Assembly (NCBI GenBank): GCA_938028705.1
Contig: CALIZI010000421.1
Coordinates: 1-51,778 of the forward strand
Origin: an uncultured Saprospiraceae bacterium
GTDB taxonomy: Bacteria; Bacteroidota; Bacteroidia; Chitinophagales; Saprospiraceae
DNA length: 51,778 bases
Reading direction: 5' to 3'
The notes under the pieces are model-generated. The model had not been told where the DNA came from, searched no databases, and saw nothing but the letters and a program-made list of their open reading frames with translations. The position numbers were made by a program, and so were the translations under genes. How positions within the stretch are numbered: position 1 is the first letter of the stretch; each line of letters begins with the position of its first letter. Shown in pieces: positions 51,692 through 51,778 of this stretch.

Positions 51692-51778
51692 AAAAATCTG
51701 TTTGAGTTGTTTCGGTTTAGGCTTTGTGTTGTGTTGTGGATGTTGCTGTGTTGGGTTGTGGTCGAACAGAGCGGCGAT
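51644..51778 (-). CDS. IS1182-like transposase, C-terminal end (enters from the right edge)
   Basis: On the minus strand the frame from the right edge is open for 44 codons to a TAG at 51646-51644, giving IAALFDHNPTQQHPQ, a Lys/Pro-rich linker and LKQIFTKFYSDISKNSLFLG. The stop sits inside the terminal inverted repeat, as expected for a transposase filling its element. The fragment carries no recognisable domain by itself. Assignment rests on the shared IS end. It cannot be joined directly to the left-edge fragment, since the catalytic middle is missing. Confidence 0.6.
   Translation of the reverse strand: MAALFDHNPTQQHPQHNTKPKPKQLKQIFTKFYSDISKNSLFLG

Larger units (their letters stand above)
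51640..51778 (-). mobile_element. IS1182-like insertion sequence, transposase 3' end, inserted in the CRISPR array
   Basis: Starts at the terminal inverted repeat GAGTCTACCCTAAAAAAAG directly after the truncated CRISPR repeat. It matches the left-edge element's end (769-819) over about 50 bp. The element continues past the right edge. Confidence 0.75.

Noticed and set aside
1-51778. Closed circular replicon, since the transposase frame happens to continue from position 1 to 51778
   Set aside because: Joining would give about 288 residues lacking the whole catalytic core, and the sequence beyond the left IS end is not the missing half of the CRISPR repeat. Frame match has a one-in-three chance. 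argS and Sua5 also suggest a chromosome.

Overview
The window looks like a low-GC Bacteroidota chromosome segment. The signs are SusC/SusD pairs, carboxypeptidase-like-regulatory TonB-dependent receptors, a type IX secretion C-terminal domain, and several promoters of the Bacteroidota form TTTG or TTG, 19-21 nt spacer, then TAnnTTTG. A Saprospiria-like source is my guess from gene style only. Housekeeping genes (argS, a Sua5/YrdC protein) point to chromosome rather than plasmid.

Layout. 1-819 and 51640-51778 are the two ends of an IS1182-like element: an N-terminal transposase fragment on the left and a C-terminal fragment on the right, both on the minus strand. 1.1-12 kb holds argS, an orphan protein, two TonB-dependent receptors, a Sua5-like protein and a small unknown gene with two tandem paralogues. 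12-35.3 kb is a complete alginate-utilisation locus: a FadR-type GntR regulator with a triple operator, two SusC/SusD pairs, a PKD lipoprotein, PL7, PL6 and PL17 alginate lyases, KdgF, an MFS transporter, an SDR (DEH reductase), KDG kinase and KDPG aldolase. Together these take alginate from the cell surface to pyruvate plus glyceraldehyde-3-phosphate.

35.4-43.9 kb is a sulfur module: an ArsR regulator, a persulfide-dioxygenase/rhodanese protein, a fused iron-sulfur/NrfD membrane subunit and a large molybdopterin subunit resembling cytoplasmic sulfite dehydrogenase (SoeABC). The likely route is persulfide to sulfite to sulfate, with electrons going to quinone. Both arsR and the dioxygenase gene have clear promoters carrying the same operator at the same position. 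A REP-associated tyrosine transposase with its palindromes sits between the two sulfite-dehydrogenase subunit genes.

43.9-51.8 kb is defence and accessory DNA: an MvaI/BcnI-type restriction-modification pair, a two-gene unknown cassette bounded by 117-bp direct repeats, a ParE-type toxin-antitoxin pair, a PIN toxin with an unusual repeat-built antitoxin and a truncated antitoxin duplicate, a secreted polyesterase-like hydrolase with a T9SS signal, an orphan promoter, and a CRISPR array (seven full repeats) whose eighth repeat is cut by the IS end. No cas genes lie in the window.

A pervasive extra layer is palindromic intergenic DNA. At least six unrelated families of long hairpins, some nested and MITE-like, fill nearly every gap of the alginate locus, including both susC-susD gaps.
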